The translations under genes and the position numbers were made by a program. The notes under the pieces are model-generated. The model was not told the DNA's origin. It saw nothing but the letters and a program-made list of their open reading frames with translations, and did no database searches. Positions 1 to 8,716 of a stretch of 26,833 nt of DNA are shown one piece after another. This DNA comes from Fidelibacterota bacterium (GTDB taxonomy: Bacteria > Fidelibacterota > UBA8477). Location: NCBI GenBank assembly GCA_021734045.1, contig JAIPJR010000039.1, positions 1 to 26,833 on the forward strand, in the 5' to 3' direction. Positions within the stretch are counted from its first letter, which is position 1, and every line of letters begins with the position of its first letter.

Positions 1-2
1 AG

Positions 3-3000
3 TCCGGTGCCACCCAGTCCCTTGAGTTGATCGGTGCCGATATTGCCGGCCAGCGTGTTTCACTGCGGGTGCGGGGCGACATCAATATCAACGGAAATCT
101 CACCAAGAATGATCAGTCCCAGACCGCCACTACCGCCAATCAGTACGAATCCACCAATTTCCAGATCAAGCAGACACAGGCGTTCAAGATTGAAGGGAAA
201 GTGGGTGACCGGGTAAGTATTAATGTGGACCAGGACAGCGAGCGGGATTTTGATTTCGAAAACTCGCTGCAAATTCAATACAACGGAACCGAAGACGAAA
301 TTATCCAGAAGGTGGAGGCGGGAAATATCACCCTGAATCTGCCCGCCACCAATCTGGCTACCTTTTCCAGTAAGAGCAACGGCTTGTTCGGCCTGAAAGC
401 GATCATGAAAGTAGGCGCACTGGACATTACCACCATCGCCTCGCTGGAAAAAGGTCAGCAGCAGAAAAAAACCTTCAGTGGTGACGAAGCCAGTCAAGCC
501 CAGACCGTTCCCGATTTCCGACGTGTTCATCGGAAGTACTTTTTCATCAACGCGTTCTATCGCCGGAAATTTTATCCGTTGAACGAGGCCGGTCTGCACA
601 TCCTCACCGGACGCCGGGTGGTGGATATTGAAGTATATAAATCCATTCTCCCCGGCAGTCAGTTCGACGATTCGGAAATTTATTGGGGGTATGCCAGCGT
701 GGATACCCAGGCCATCGCCCGGAACTGGGTGCGACTGGTACAAAACCAGGATTATACGATTCTGGAAGATTTCGGTGTGCTCAAACTGGAACAACCGGTT
801 CAGACCGATGAGGTGCTGGCAATTGCCTACCGGGACAGCGCTATGACTGACGATGGTACGCTGGTGTACGAGTACGATCCCTTTGGGCAGACATTGGTAT
901 ATCAGGAAGGTACGCTGGGGGAAGTAAGCACGACCGATACCCTGCAACTGGTCATGCTGAAATCGGATGACGCTCAGCCGGGTCAACCGCCCTGGGATCT
1001 TGAGCTGAAAAATGTCTTCTACCTGGGGGCGCAGCCGATTAACAAAGACGGTTTTGAGCTGAAAATTCAGTACACCCGAACTCCCGAAGCCACTGAAGAG
1101 ACGGATGATGGCACCAATTTTCTCCAATTGTTCGGATTGGACCTGTATGATGAGAGCGGCAATCTCCAGTCTGATGGCATTATGGATTTGGACAATGTGA
1201 ATACTATCCGGTTTAACACCGGAGAGGTCTTTTTGCCATACTTACATCCATTTATGCCAGACACGCTTCCCGATGATGCCATCCCGGAGCGCACCGACGC
1301 GCTGGGGAATGTTCTGGGAACCGGCGGTAACCCGAACCTTACGGACGCTAAATATCAGAGCTTTTCCTTTTACGACGAATTGGAAGGTACCAGCAATTAT
1401 CAGAACGACCACAAATTCCAGTTTTCCGTGAAATACTCCAACAAAAGCTCGGTGATTAATCTGGGATTCAACCTCATTGAGGGATCGGAAGAGGTAACAC
1501 TGGATGGGCGGCGGTTGCAGCGGGGGCCCGATTATCAGATCGACTATTTTTCCGGAACACTTACCATTCTGAATGAAGCAGCCTTGGCGCCGGGCGCACA
1601 GTTGGAAGTGAAGTATGAGCAGCACGAGTTTTTCCAGCTGGACAAAAAAATCATCCTGGGTAGTCGCGCAGAGTACAAGTTTGGGAAAAACGAGCAATCT
1701 TTTATCGGTGCTACGGCACTCTTTTTCTCCAAAAGCAGTATTGACGAAAAAGTGCGTATCGGAAAAGAGCCCATACAGAATTTCATCTGGGATGTGAATA
1801 CCAAGATGACCTATGACATGAACTGGCTCACCAAAGCGCTGGACTGGTTGCCGGTGGTGAAAACCGACAAACCCTCCACCCTGAATATTCAAGGTGAAAT
1901 CGCGCAGGTGCGCCCCAATCCCAATACCGCTAACAATCCGGAACTGGGCGATTATGGTGTGGCCTATATTGACGATTTTGAAGGCAGTCGCCGGGAGACC
2001 AATTTGGGTGTTCAAATGCGGAACTGGACCATTGCTTCACCGCCGGTGGATGTGGGAACCGGCGTCATTTCCAAAAACAACCGGAAGCGCGGCTATTCCT
2101 ATTGGTACAATCCCTATCACCGCATTCCCACCAATCAAATCTGGCCCAACAAGGAGACCAGCGCCCAGGCACAAAATGATGTGACGGATGTATTGGTGCT
2201 GGATATGACTCCGGATTCGTCTTTTTGGGTCCGGGATGACCACAATGATCCCACCGAATCCTGGGGCGGATTTATGCGCTCCCTCTCATCCGGGTATTAC
2301 GACCAGACTGAGTCAAAATTTCTGGAGATGTGGGTGAAGGGCGACGTCGGCCGGATTCATGTGGATTTGGGACTCATCTCTGAGGATATCCAGTCGAGCC
2401 CGGCAGAGCAATGGAGCGTGACCATTGACGGGAAAACCGTGGACAAAGGTTGGGGACGGCTGGACACGGAAGATTTACCCAGCGCAACCTCCACGTTGGG
2501 TGACGGGCTGGTATCGGAAGCGGAAGATGTGGGTTGGGACGGCTGGCGCTACACGCATTCGGATACGCTGGACTGGCATCCGAGTTGGGATTTCTGGGCC
2601 TTTGATCCCAATGCCACGACGCTGGATTATTCCCAGGCCAATGGCGGTGAGGGAAATTTCAATGCAGAGGGTGGCCGGTACCCGGACACGGAAGATTTGA
2701 ACAACAATGGTGCGCTGGATATCCGGAATGCCTACTTCACCATTGAAGTGGATTTGTCCCAGGATACCTACATCGCCGGACGAACCCAATATCTCAACGG
2801 TGGATACACCGGCTGGAAACTGATTCGTGTGCCTCTCACGGAATTTGACATTGCCGGGGATGAAAATGCCACGAAGTGGGAGAAAATCAAATACGCCCGC
2901 TTGTGGATGGATGGCGTTCAGGAAAAAACAGCGGTGCAAATCGCCACCATTGATTTGGTGGGGAATGAGTGGCAGGAGACGGCCGGTGTGGGCGTTTTCT

Positions 3001-6000
3001 CCGATTACGAGCGTCAGGATGTCGCTGCTGACACGATTCTCACAAATTTTGATGTGAGTGTGATTAACACCGAAGACAATCCCAACCGGTACAACCAGGA
3101 TTCCCGGGATCCCTACTCGGCACCGCCGGTGGGTGTGCGGGGTATTCAGGATCCCATAACCGGCCTGCGTTCCAAAGAGCAGTCATTGGTGCTGAAAGCT
3201 GAAAATCTCCTGCCGGGACACGCTGTCTCCGCCCGCAAGCAGTTTTACGACACCAAAGACATGAGCCACTACGGAACCTTGAAAATGTTCATCCATGGCT
3301 GGGACCCGGACCGACCGGATTATGAGGCCATTAATAACTTCACCCGCTATGAGGTCAATCCCGATTCCAGTAAGCTGGAGTTCTTTCTGCGTCTTACCCT
3401 GAACAACCAGGATGATTATTACGAAATTCGCAAACCCATTTTTGCCGGCTGGGATCCACGCAACGAATTAAAAGTGCGCATGTCCGACTTGTCCAATTTC
3501 AAGTTATCCCTCAGCGATTCGGTCATGATTGATACCGCGGTGGTCTCCACAGACAACGGCGATTCCACCGTGATAGATACCATTTTCTGGAACGATTTCC
3601 CGGAAGCACGGAAATACGCATCACGCAAATTGCCGGATGGCAGCACCATTGTGGTGAAAGGTGATCCCACCATTTCCCAGGTGAAATATCTGAAGACCGG
3701 TTTCCGCAACCGCGATCCGGTCCAGAGCATGACCGGTGAAATCTGGCTGGATGAATTGCGGGTCACCGATGTGGAGCGGGAAATCGCCACAGCAGCAGTC
3801 GCCTCGGCCAGCATTTCATTGGCTGATATAGGGAGTGTCAACCTGACTATTGACAAACGGGATGCGGATTTCCACAATGCCCAGACCCAGTTCGGTTCCG
3901 GGAGTAATTCCATTTCCGCCGGCGTTAGCGGTAATCTGGCACTGGATAAGTTTCTGCCTGAAAACTGGGGATTGTCCATTCCTGTCAACAGCAGTTACCG
4001 GTTCTCCGAGCGCCAGCCCAAGTACATTCCTGGTACGGATATCCGGGTCATGGATCTGGACCCGTCGTTACGCGACACACTGAATTCGATTACTGACCTG
4101 ACGACCTCCTACAGTTGGAATGTGAGTCTGAGCAAGCGCACCAAATCAGATTTTTGGCTCACCCGGTACACCATTGACAATCTCTCACTGAAGCTGGCCA
4201 ATAATCAAAATTACAGTCAGAGTTCCCAAATTGCCGGCAAGACCACGGGTTCAACCTCAGGTAACATTCGCTATAACCTGAGTTTGGGAAAAGATTTCAC
4301 TATTCAGCCGCTACGGTTTATGGCGGGCTTTCCACTGGTGGGTGAAAAAATCTCCGCATTCACCCTGGGCTACCTGCCCAGCTCTATCTCGTTGGATGCC
4401 AATGGTTCAGAAAATCAGAGCAACACGGAAAAGCGTAACAAAAATGCGGATAAAATTACTTCCCACACCCTTTCGCTGACCCGGAATGTCTCGGTAGACT
4501 GGCCCATTATGCCCACGCTGAATGCCCGCTACTCAAGGAAAATGGACAACAATTTGGACTCACTGGCCAATCAGAAGAAGAGGATTATTGAGACCGGTAA
4601 TCTGGGGCACATGGGGACGCTGCAGGAGTCCTACAGCCTGGCCTGGCAGCCCCGGTTCCTGAAACTGTTTGCTCCCAATCTCTCTTACGCCAGCTCTTAC
4701 CGTGCGGTGGACGCCATCACCACCACCACGCCCGGTGTGGATGCGCTTGTTAATGTCACTGCTTCCACCAGTCTCAATGTGCGCCTCAGCGAGTTATTGG
4801 GATTGGTTTACAAGCCTCAGAGTACATCAACTTCCGGCCGTCCGCCCCAGCCATCACCCCGCGGTCGGCCAACCAAAAGTCGGCGTGATGAGAACAAGGA
4901 ACCACCAAAAGCCGACGCACCAAAAAAAGAATCCAAGGATGACAAATCCGGCGATGACGGTCCCGGTCTGATAAAAACGGTTTTTACCGGTGTGTATAGA
5001 GTGGTTGAAAAAATTGACCCCATTTCCATCTCTGTGAATAATCAACAGTCGCAGGCTCGGAACAAATTGGTGTACGATGATTCCACGGAAATCGCCATCA
5101 ATGATGTGGACTGGCGGTATAAATTGGGATTGGTTGATTCCCCCGGTGATTTTGCCACCTCATCACTGATAACCACACCCGGCTCGGAGAATCAGTCCGT
5201 GAATCTCTCGCTGCGCTCCGGTGTAAAATTCACCAAAGACATTTCCGCCCAGGTAACCTTCAACCATGTGCAGCGGGAAGACAACAGTTACGGCACCCAG
5301 GGTGTGACCAATAAGGTTTCCTACGATTACCTGCCCAGCGGCCCCCTGTTTGGTGAGCCGGACCGGGATTTGAGTACGCTGGGGAAGCAGGGGGTTCCGC
5401 TGCCTTCATTCAGTCTGCGCTGGTACGGGCTGGAAAAGGTCTCTTTTATTAAGAAATTCGCCTCCAGCATGTATGTGGAATCGGGCTACAGGGGGAATCA
5501 GGAAACCAGTTATCAGCGCGGCGATGAGTTCAATGGCCAGACAATTTCGGCTAATTTTTCCCCGCTCCTGGGGGTGACCATGACCATTAAGCCCGGGATA
5601 AATTTCAGTCTGAACTGGAACAATACCCGCAACATCTCAAACGGAACCGGCGGGCTCACCAACATCAAAATGGACCAATCGCTTACCAGTAATATCGGCT
5701 ACAGCCGCCGGTCTGGTATCAATATCCCGATGCCCATGATGGATGATATTTATTTGGAAAATAACATCGATTTTTCCATGAGCATCACCTACAGCCAGAG
5801 CAAATCCTTCCAGGCCAATCCTGACGAAACCGGAGCGCGTCTGAACATTGATTCCAAAGACTACAGCAAGCAAATCATCGTGAATCCCAACATCAATTAC
5901 TCGTTCACCGACCGGATTACAGGCCGGGTGGGATATAATTTCACCCTCACCGATAATCGTATTTCGGGAACCCGTACCGCCAATAAACTGGAATTTGGCG

Positions 6001-6023
6001 TGCGTATTATCATAAAGGGGTAA
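3..6023 (+). CDS. sprA: T9SS outer-membrane translocon protein SprA (5' truncated by window)
   Basis: SprA forms the giant outer-membrane barrel through which type IX secretion clients leave the periplasm. The reading frame is open from base 3, so the true start and signal peptide lie upstream. The first in-frame start-like codon, a TTG at 27, is not a real start. About 2006 residues are visible; known SprA proteins are about 2300-2400. Counting from 27, residues 53-106 carry the family signature (FKIEGKVGDRVSINVDQDSE, then FDFEN and a VEAGNITLNLP stretch). The C-terminus ends in a typical strand with NRISGTRTA and LEFGVRIIIKG. Much of the C-terminal half shows alternating polar/hydrophobic beta-strand pattern. 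Nucleotides 4814-4975 encode a Pro/Lys/Asp-rich hydrophilic insert that interrupts this pattern. The stop is 3 bases before the next gene. Family assignment is firm; the exact domain borders are not computed. Confidence 0.93.
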   Translation, partial: SGATQSLELIGADIAGQRVSLRVRGDININGNLTKNDQSQTATTANQYESTNFQIKQTQAFKIEGKVGDRVSINVDQDSERDFDFENSLQIQYNGTEDEIIQKVEAGNITLNLPATNLATFSSKSNGLFGLKAIMKVGALDITTIASLEKGQQQKKTFSGDEASQAQTVPDFRRVHRKYFFINAFYRRKFYPLNEAGLHILTGRRVVDIEVYKSILPGSQFDDSEIYWGYASVDTQAIARNWVRLVQNQDYTILEDFGVLKLEQPVQTDEVLAIAYRDSAMTDDGTLVYEYDPFGQTLVYQEGTLGEVSTTDTLQLVMLKSDDAQPGQPPWDLELKNVFYLGAQPINKDGFELKIQYTRTPEATEETDDGTNFLQLFGLDLYDESGNLQSDGIMDLDNVNTIRFNTGEVFLPYLHPFMPDTLPDDAIPERTDALGNVLGTGGNPNLTDAKYQSFSFYDELEGTSNYQNDHKFQFSVKYSNKSSVINLGFNLIEGSEEVTLDGRRLQRGPDYQIDYFSGTLTILNEAALAPGAQLEVKYEQHEFFQLDKKIILGSRAEYKFGKNEQSFIGATALFFSKSSIDEKVRIGKEPIQNFIWDVNTKMTYDMNWLTKALDWLPVVKTDKPSTLNIQGEIAQVRPNPNTANNPELGDYGVAYIDDFEGSRRETNLGVQMRNWTIASPPVDVGTGVISKNNRKRGYSYWYNPYHRIPTNQIWPNKETSAQAQNDVTDVLVLDMTPDSSFWVRDDHNDPTESWGGFMRSLSSGYYDQTESKFLEMWVKGDVGRIHVDLGLISEDIQSSPAEQWSVTIDGKTVDKGWGRLDTEDLPSATSTLGDGLVSEAEDVGWDGWRYTHSDTLDWHPSWDFWAFDPNATTLDYSQANGGEGNFNAEGGRYPDTEDLNNNGALDIRNAYFTIEVDLSQDTYIAGRTQYLNGGYTGWKLIRVPLTEFDIAGDENATKWEKIKYARLWMDGVQEKTAVQIATIDLVGNEWQETAGVGVFSDYERQDVAADTILTNFDVSVINTEDNPNRYNQDSRDPYSAPPVGVRGIQDPITGLRSKEQSLVLKAENLLPGHAVSARKQFYDTKDMSHYGTLKMFIHGWDPDRPDYEAINNFTRYEVNPDSSKLEFFLRLTLNNQDDYYEIRKPIFAGWDPRNELKVRMSDLSNFKLSLSDSVMIDTAVVSTDNGDSTVIDTIFWNDFPEARKYASRKLPDGSTIVVKGDPTISQVKYLKTGFRNRDPVQSMTGEIWLDELRVTDVEREIATAAVASASISLADIGSVNLTIDKRDADFHNAQTQFGSGSNSISAGVSGNLALDKFLPENWGLSIPVNSSYRFSERQPKYIPGTDIRVMDLDPSLRDTLNSITDLTTSYSWNVSLSKRTKSDFWLTRYTIDNLSLKLANNQNYSQSSQIAGKTTGSTSGNIRYNLSLGKDFTIQPLRFMAGFPLVGEKISAFTLGYLPSSISLDANGSENQSNTEKRNKNADKITSHTLSLTRNVSVDWPIMPTLNARYSRKMDNNLDSLANQKKRIIETGNLGHMGTLQESYSLAWQPRFLKLFAPNLSYASSYRAVDAITTTTPGVDALVNVTASTSLNVRLSELLGLVYKPQSTSTSGRPPQPSPRGRPTKSRRDENKEPPKADAPKKESKDDKSGDDGPGLIKTVFTGVYRVVEKIDPISISVNNQQSQARNKLVYDDSTEIAINDVDWRYKLGLVDSPGDFATSSLITTPGSENQSVNLSLRSGVKFTKDISAQVTFNHVQREDNSYGTQGVTNKVSYDYLPSGPLFGEPDRDLSTLGKQGVPLPSFSLRWYGLEKVSFIKKFASSMYVESGYRGNQETSYQRGDEFNGQTISANFSPLLGVTMTIKPGINFSLNWNNTRNISNGTGGLTNIKMDQSLTSNIGYSRRSGINIPMPMMDDIYLENNIDFSMSITYSQSKSFQANPDETGARLNIDSKDYSKQIIVNPNINYSFTDRITGRVGYNFTLTDNRISGTRTANKLEFGVRIIIKG

Positions 6024-6026
6024 TCC

Positions 6027-6944
6027 GTGAGTTTTAAGAACAGGCGAGTTTTACACCTTCTTGCCGGTTGGTTCATGATGCTGGGGAGCTCCGGATTAAT
6101 GGCGCAAACCGGCTTCAGTGGCGGCCGGGCTATGGATTACCTGGTGGCACAGTGCGATTTCGGTCCGCGGGTCCCCAATTCAGAAGCGGCGCGGCAGGCG
6201 ATTCAATATTTCCGTGAGGTTTTACAGGCCAGTTGCGACACGGTCATTCTCCAACCTTTTGATGTTCCCGATCCCTATAGCGACGAAACATTGCACCTCA
6301 CCAATGTGATTGGACGATTTGCACCGGAAAAGACGCAGCGTGTGATTTTAGGTGCACACTGGGATTCGCGTCCCCGGGCGGACTTTGATCCGTTCAATCC
6401 CGGTGCGCCGATCCTGGGTGCCAACGATGGCGCCAGCGGGGTCGCCATTCTGCTGGAGATGGCGCGTCAGTTGAAAAAAACGCCGCCCGATATTGGCGTG
6501 GATCTCGTTCTGTTTGACGGTGAGGATTGGGGCAAGGAGGGTGATTTAGATGCCTATTTACTGGGCAGTCGCCATTATGCGAAAAATCCGCTGCCCCCCC
6601 GCGCCCGGTGGGTCATTGTTCTGGACATGGTGGGTGATGCGGAATTGGCGCTGCCGGTGGAGCCCTATTCACACAAGAATTCACCCGATCTGGTTCGGCA
6701 GATTTGGGATATCGGTCGCGAGTTGGGGTATTACCAGTTCAAGCCCTTCCTGGGCACGCCTGTTTATGATGACCATATTCCCTTTATCGAGCGGTATTAT
6801 GAAGCCATTGATATCATCGATTTTGAATATCCTAACGCGGATGAAAATTTTTGGCACACCCATGAGGATACACCAGACAAGTGTTCAGCAGAAAGTCTGG
6901 AGGCGGTGGGGAACACGGTCTTAACCTGGGTGTACCGCCAATGA
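6027..6944 (+). CDS. Secreted M28-family zinc enzyme, glutaminyl-peptide cyclotransferase-like
   Basis: Probably converts N-terminal Gln of exported proteins to pyroglutamate in the periplasm. The start is GTG at 6027, supported by AAAGGGG seven bases upstream. Residues 1-26 are a signal peptide with predicted cleavage at LMA|QTG, so the mature protein would itself begin with Gln. M28/glutaminyl-cyclase motifs occur in order: AHWDSRP (H111), GANDGASG (D134), FDGEDWG (E166, D167), LGSRHYA, LDMVGD (D200), DDHIPF (D249) and FWHTHED (W276, H277). By homology to animal-type glutaminyl cyclases, D134, D167 and H277 would bind zinc and E166 would be the catalytic base. The DDHIPF and WHT motifs favour cyclase over M28 aminopeptidase, but aminopeptidase activity is not excluded. 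The start follows the sprA stop by 3 bases, and the stop overlaps prmA by 4. Confidence 0.85.
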   Translation: MSFKNRRVLHLLAGWFMMLGSSGLMAQTGFSGGRAMDYLVAQCDFGPRVPNSEAARQAIQYFREVLQASCDTVILQPFDVPDPYSDETLHLTNVIGRFAPEKTQRVILGAHWDSRPRADFDPFNPGAPILGANDGASGVAILLEMARQLKKTPPDIGVDLVLFDGEDWGKEGDLDAYLLGSRHYAKNPLPPRARWVIVLDMVGDAELALPVEPYSHKNSPDLVRQIWDIGRELGYYQFKPFLGTPVYDDHIPFIERYYEAIDIIDFEYPNADENFWHTHEDTPDKCSAESLEAVGNTVLTWVYRQ

Positions 6945-7807
6945 CAAAGCAACAGGGAAAAGAACCGGCGGTGTGGCAGTTAGTGAATGTGGTGATTAAG
7001 CCGAAGTGGCTTGAATTGGCGATTGATTTTGCCATAGGATTGGGAAGTTCGGCAGCAGTGGAGACACCGTCCGGATTCCAGGTGGCATTCCCGGGAGCGG
7101 AATCTGATGCTGCAGAAGCCCTAGGCGCGCTAAAAAGCTACCTGCTCGGGATCGGCACCGGTGCGGAGGTATCCACAATGCCGGTCGTTGAGCGGGACTG
7201 GAATGCTAATTGGAAAGCCTTTTTCAAACCGACTCAAATCGGTGATCGGCTATGGGTCATTCCGGAGTGGGAAAATCCTGATTTGCTTGGGGACGCCATT
7301 GTAATCCGGATTCGCCCAGCCATGGCTTTTGGCACGGGGACACACGAGACGACCCAGTTGTGTATGGAATTTTTGGAGACTGTCATGAAGGGCGGCGAGA
7401 GCGTGCTGGATATTGGCGCCGGCAGTGGCATTTTGGGCATCACAGCTTTGAAATTAGGAGCGCAGTCGGTTTTGGGCGTGGAGATTGATGCGGCTGCGGC
7501 AGAGAATTTTCATGAGAATGCCGAATTGAATGGCGTGTCGGATGGGATAACGCTCCAAATCACACCCGAACCCATGCTGGATTCTGTATTTGAAGTGGGG
7601 GTAGCGAATATGATTCAGAGCCGGCTGGAAGCGGCCTTGCCCTATTATCATGACGCAGTGAAACCTGGCGGAACCGTTATTCTCTCCGGCGTCTTGGCAA
7701 AGGACGACACCAGTTTCCGAGCCTTTCTTGATGAAAAATTGCCATGGCGGATTGTAGATGCACGAACCAAAAATGAATGGATTGGATACCAATGTATCGT
7801 GGAATGA
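6941..7807 (+). CDS. prmA: Ribosomal protein L11 methyltransferase PrmA
   Basis: S-adenosylmethionine-dependent methyltransferase expected to methylate ribosomal protein L11 in the cytoplasm. The frame is open further upstream (to 6881), but ATG 6941 is chosen because it forms an ATGA overlap with the preceding stop and gives the usual length (288 residues). The PrmA features are all present: RDWNANWKAFFKP (residues 86-97) in the linker after the small substrate-recognition domain, AFGTGTHETT (129-138), SAM motif I VLDIGAGSGILG (155-166), the acidic motif II residue E181 in GVEID, and VANMIQ (221-226). The family usually has ANI/L-L-A in the last motif, so this loop is slightly divergent. It sits in the middle of a secretion operon, with no obvious functional link. 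Confidence 0.9.
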   Translation: MTKQQGKEPAVWQLVNVVIKPKWLELAIDFAIGLGSSAAVETPSGFQVAFPGAESDAAEALGALKSYLLGIGTGAEVSTMPVVERDWNANWKAFFKPTQIGDRLWVIPEWENPDLLGDAIVIRIRPAMAFGTGTHETTQLCMEFLETVMKGGESVLDIGAGSGILGITALKLGAQSVLGVEIDAAAAENFHENAELNGVSDGITLQITPEPMLDSVFEVGVANMIQSRLEAALPYYHDAVKPGGTVILSGVLAKDDTSFRAFLDEKLPWRIVDARTKNEWIGYQCIVE

Positions 7808-8712
7808 GCAGAAAAATGATATCCGGTTTAAGCCTGATTTTGGTCTTCAATGCATGGTGGGCTTGCGACCAGTTACCCACCTCCATCGAAGACAAGACGA
7901 AAAACGATGCCCTGGGCGGTGAATCGGTCGTGGTGTCCGTTTTAGCGCTGGATTTTGATTATTCGGCGGGTCGTTTTTTTGTCACCGTGAAGGTATTGAG
8001 CAAGGATAGCGTGGAGCGTGTGGTGGGCGAGTTCTCATTTAATGACAGTGTGTACGCACAACTGACGCTGGCGGATGATGGGCAGGGCGAAGACATTTTA
8101 CCCGGAGACAGTCAATTTAATGGGATATGGAATGCCGGCGGCATTGACCCGGCCGTCCAATCCGACTGGGGATTCACGGCAACGGCGTATAGCACAGCCG
8201 GAGATTCTGCCAGTGCCGGAACGACGATTCATTTAACACCGCCGGAGCCGCCGCTGATTGAAGCGATTCAGGCACCCGATACGCTCTATCTGGACGACAC
8301 GGATTGGGTGTTGGATACGCTGCGGGCGCAGGTTTCCCATCCAGAAGGTCTGGATGAAATCCGGGATGTATTTTTCCGCTCCAAAAGGCCCAGTGACAGC
8401 AATTTTGGCGCAGCGTTTAACCTGTGGGACGACGGTGGGCAGACCGTCCTCTTCATCATTCCGCTGCAGAATGATACACTGCGGCTCAGCAGTTTTGATG
8501 CAGTGGCTGGGGACGGCATTTATTCCTTTCCCATCGCGTTGAATCCTGCGGGACAGACGGGCACCACGCACTACCAATTTCAGGCGCGAGCGTGGAACGG
8601 ACAGATCACCGCAATCGTATCGGATTCCCTGGTGATTTTACCGGCAGCATCGGTCCGGAACACTGGTATTATGACAGATTCCCCTTCAACCAATCAAACC
8701 CCGTGGAATTGA
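7804..8712 (+). CDS. Predicted lipoprotein with two DDG...GD motifs, function unknown
   Basis: Unrecognised 302-residue protein. The open frame extends back to 7777, but ATG 7804 overlaps the prmA stop as ATGA and gives a good export signal: a hydrophobic stretch (residues 6-20) followed by Cys21 (AWWAC). The lipobox is imperfect (Trp at -2 and -3), so lipidation is likely but not certain. Two related motifs, LADDGQGED...PGD (89-102) and LWDDGG...DAVAGDGIY (207-240), resemble the Asp/Gly turn motifs of extracellular beta-sandwich modules common in FCB proteins. The rest is beta-rich with many Asp, Gly and Thr. Its place between prmA and a T9SS client, inside the sprA-porV operon, suggests an envelope role, possibly in secretion; this is inference. 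Confidence 0.8.
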   Translation: MSRKMISGLSLILVFNAWWACDQLPTSIEDKTKNDALGGESVVVSVLALDFDYSAGRFFVTVKVLSKDSVERVVGEFSFNDSVYAQLTLADDGQGEDILPGDSQFNGIWNAGGIDPAVQSDWGFTATAYSTAGDSASAGTTIHLTPPEPPLIEAIQAPDTLYLDDTDWVLDTLRAQVSHPEGLDEIRDVFFRSKRPSDSNFGAAFNLWDDGGQTVLFIIPLQNDTLRLSSFDAVAGDGIYSFPIALNPAGQTGTTHYQFQARAWNGQITAIVSDSLVILPAASVRNTGIMTDSPSTNQTPWN

Positions 8713-8716
8713 GCAG

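Noticed and set aside
60-2015. Long minus-strand frames of 355 and 257 codons opposite sprA
   Set aside because: They are shadows of the strongly supported sprA frame; translations have no recognisable domains or start signals.
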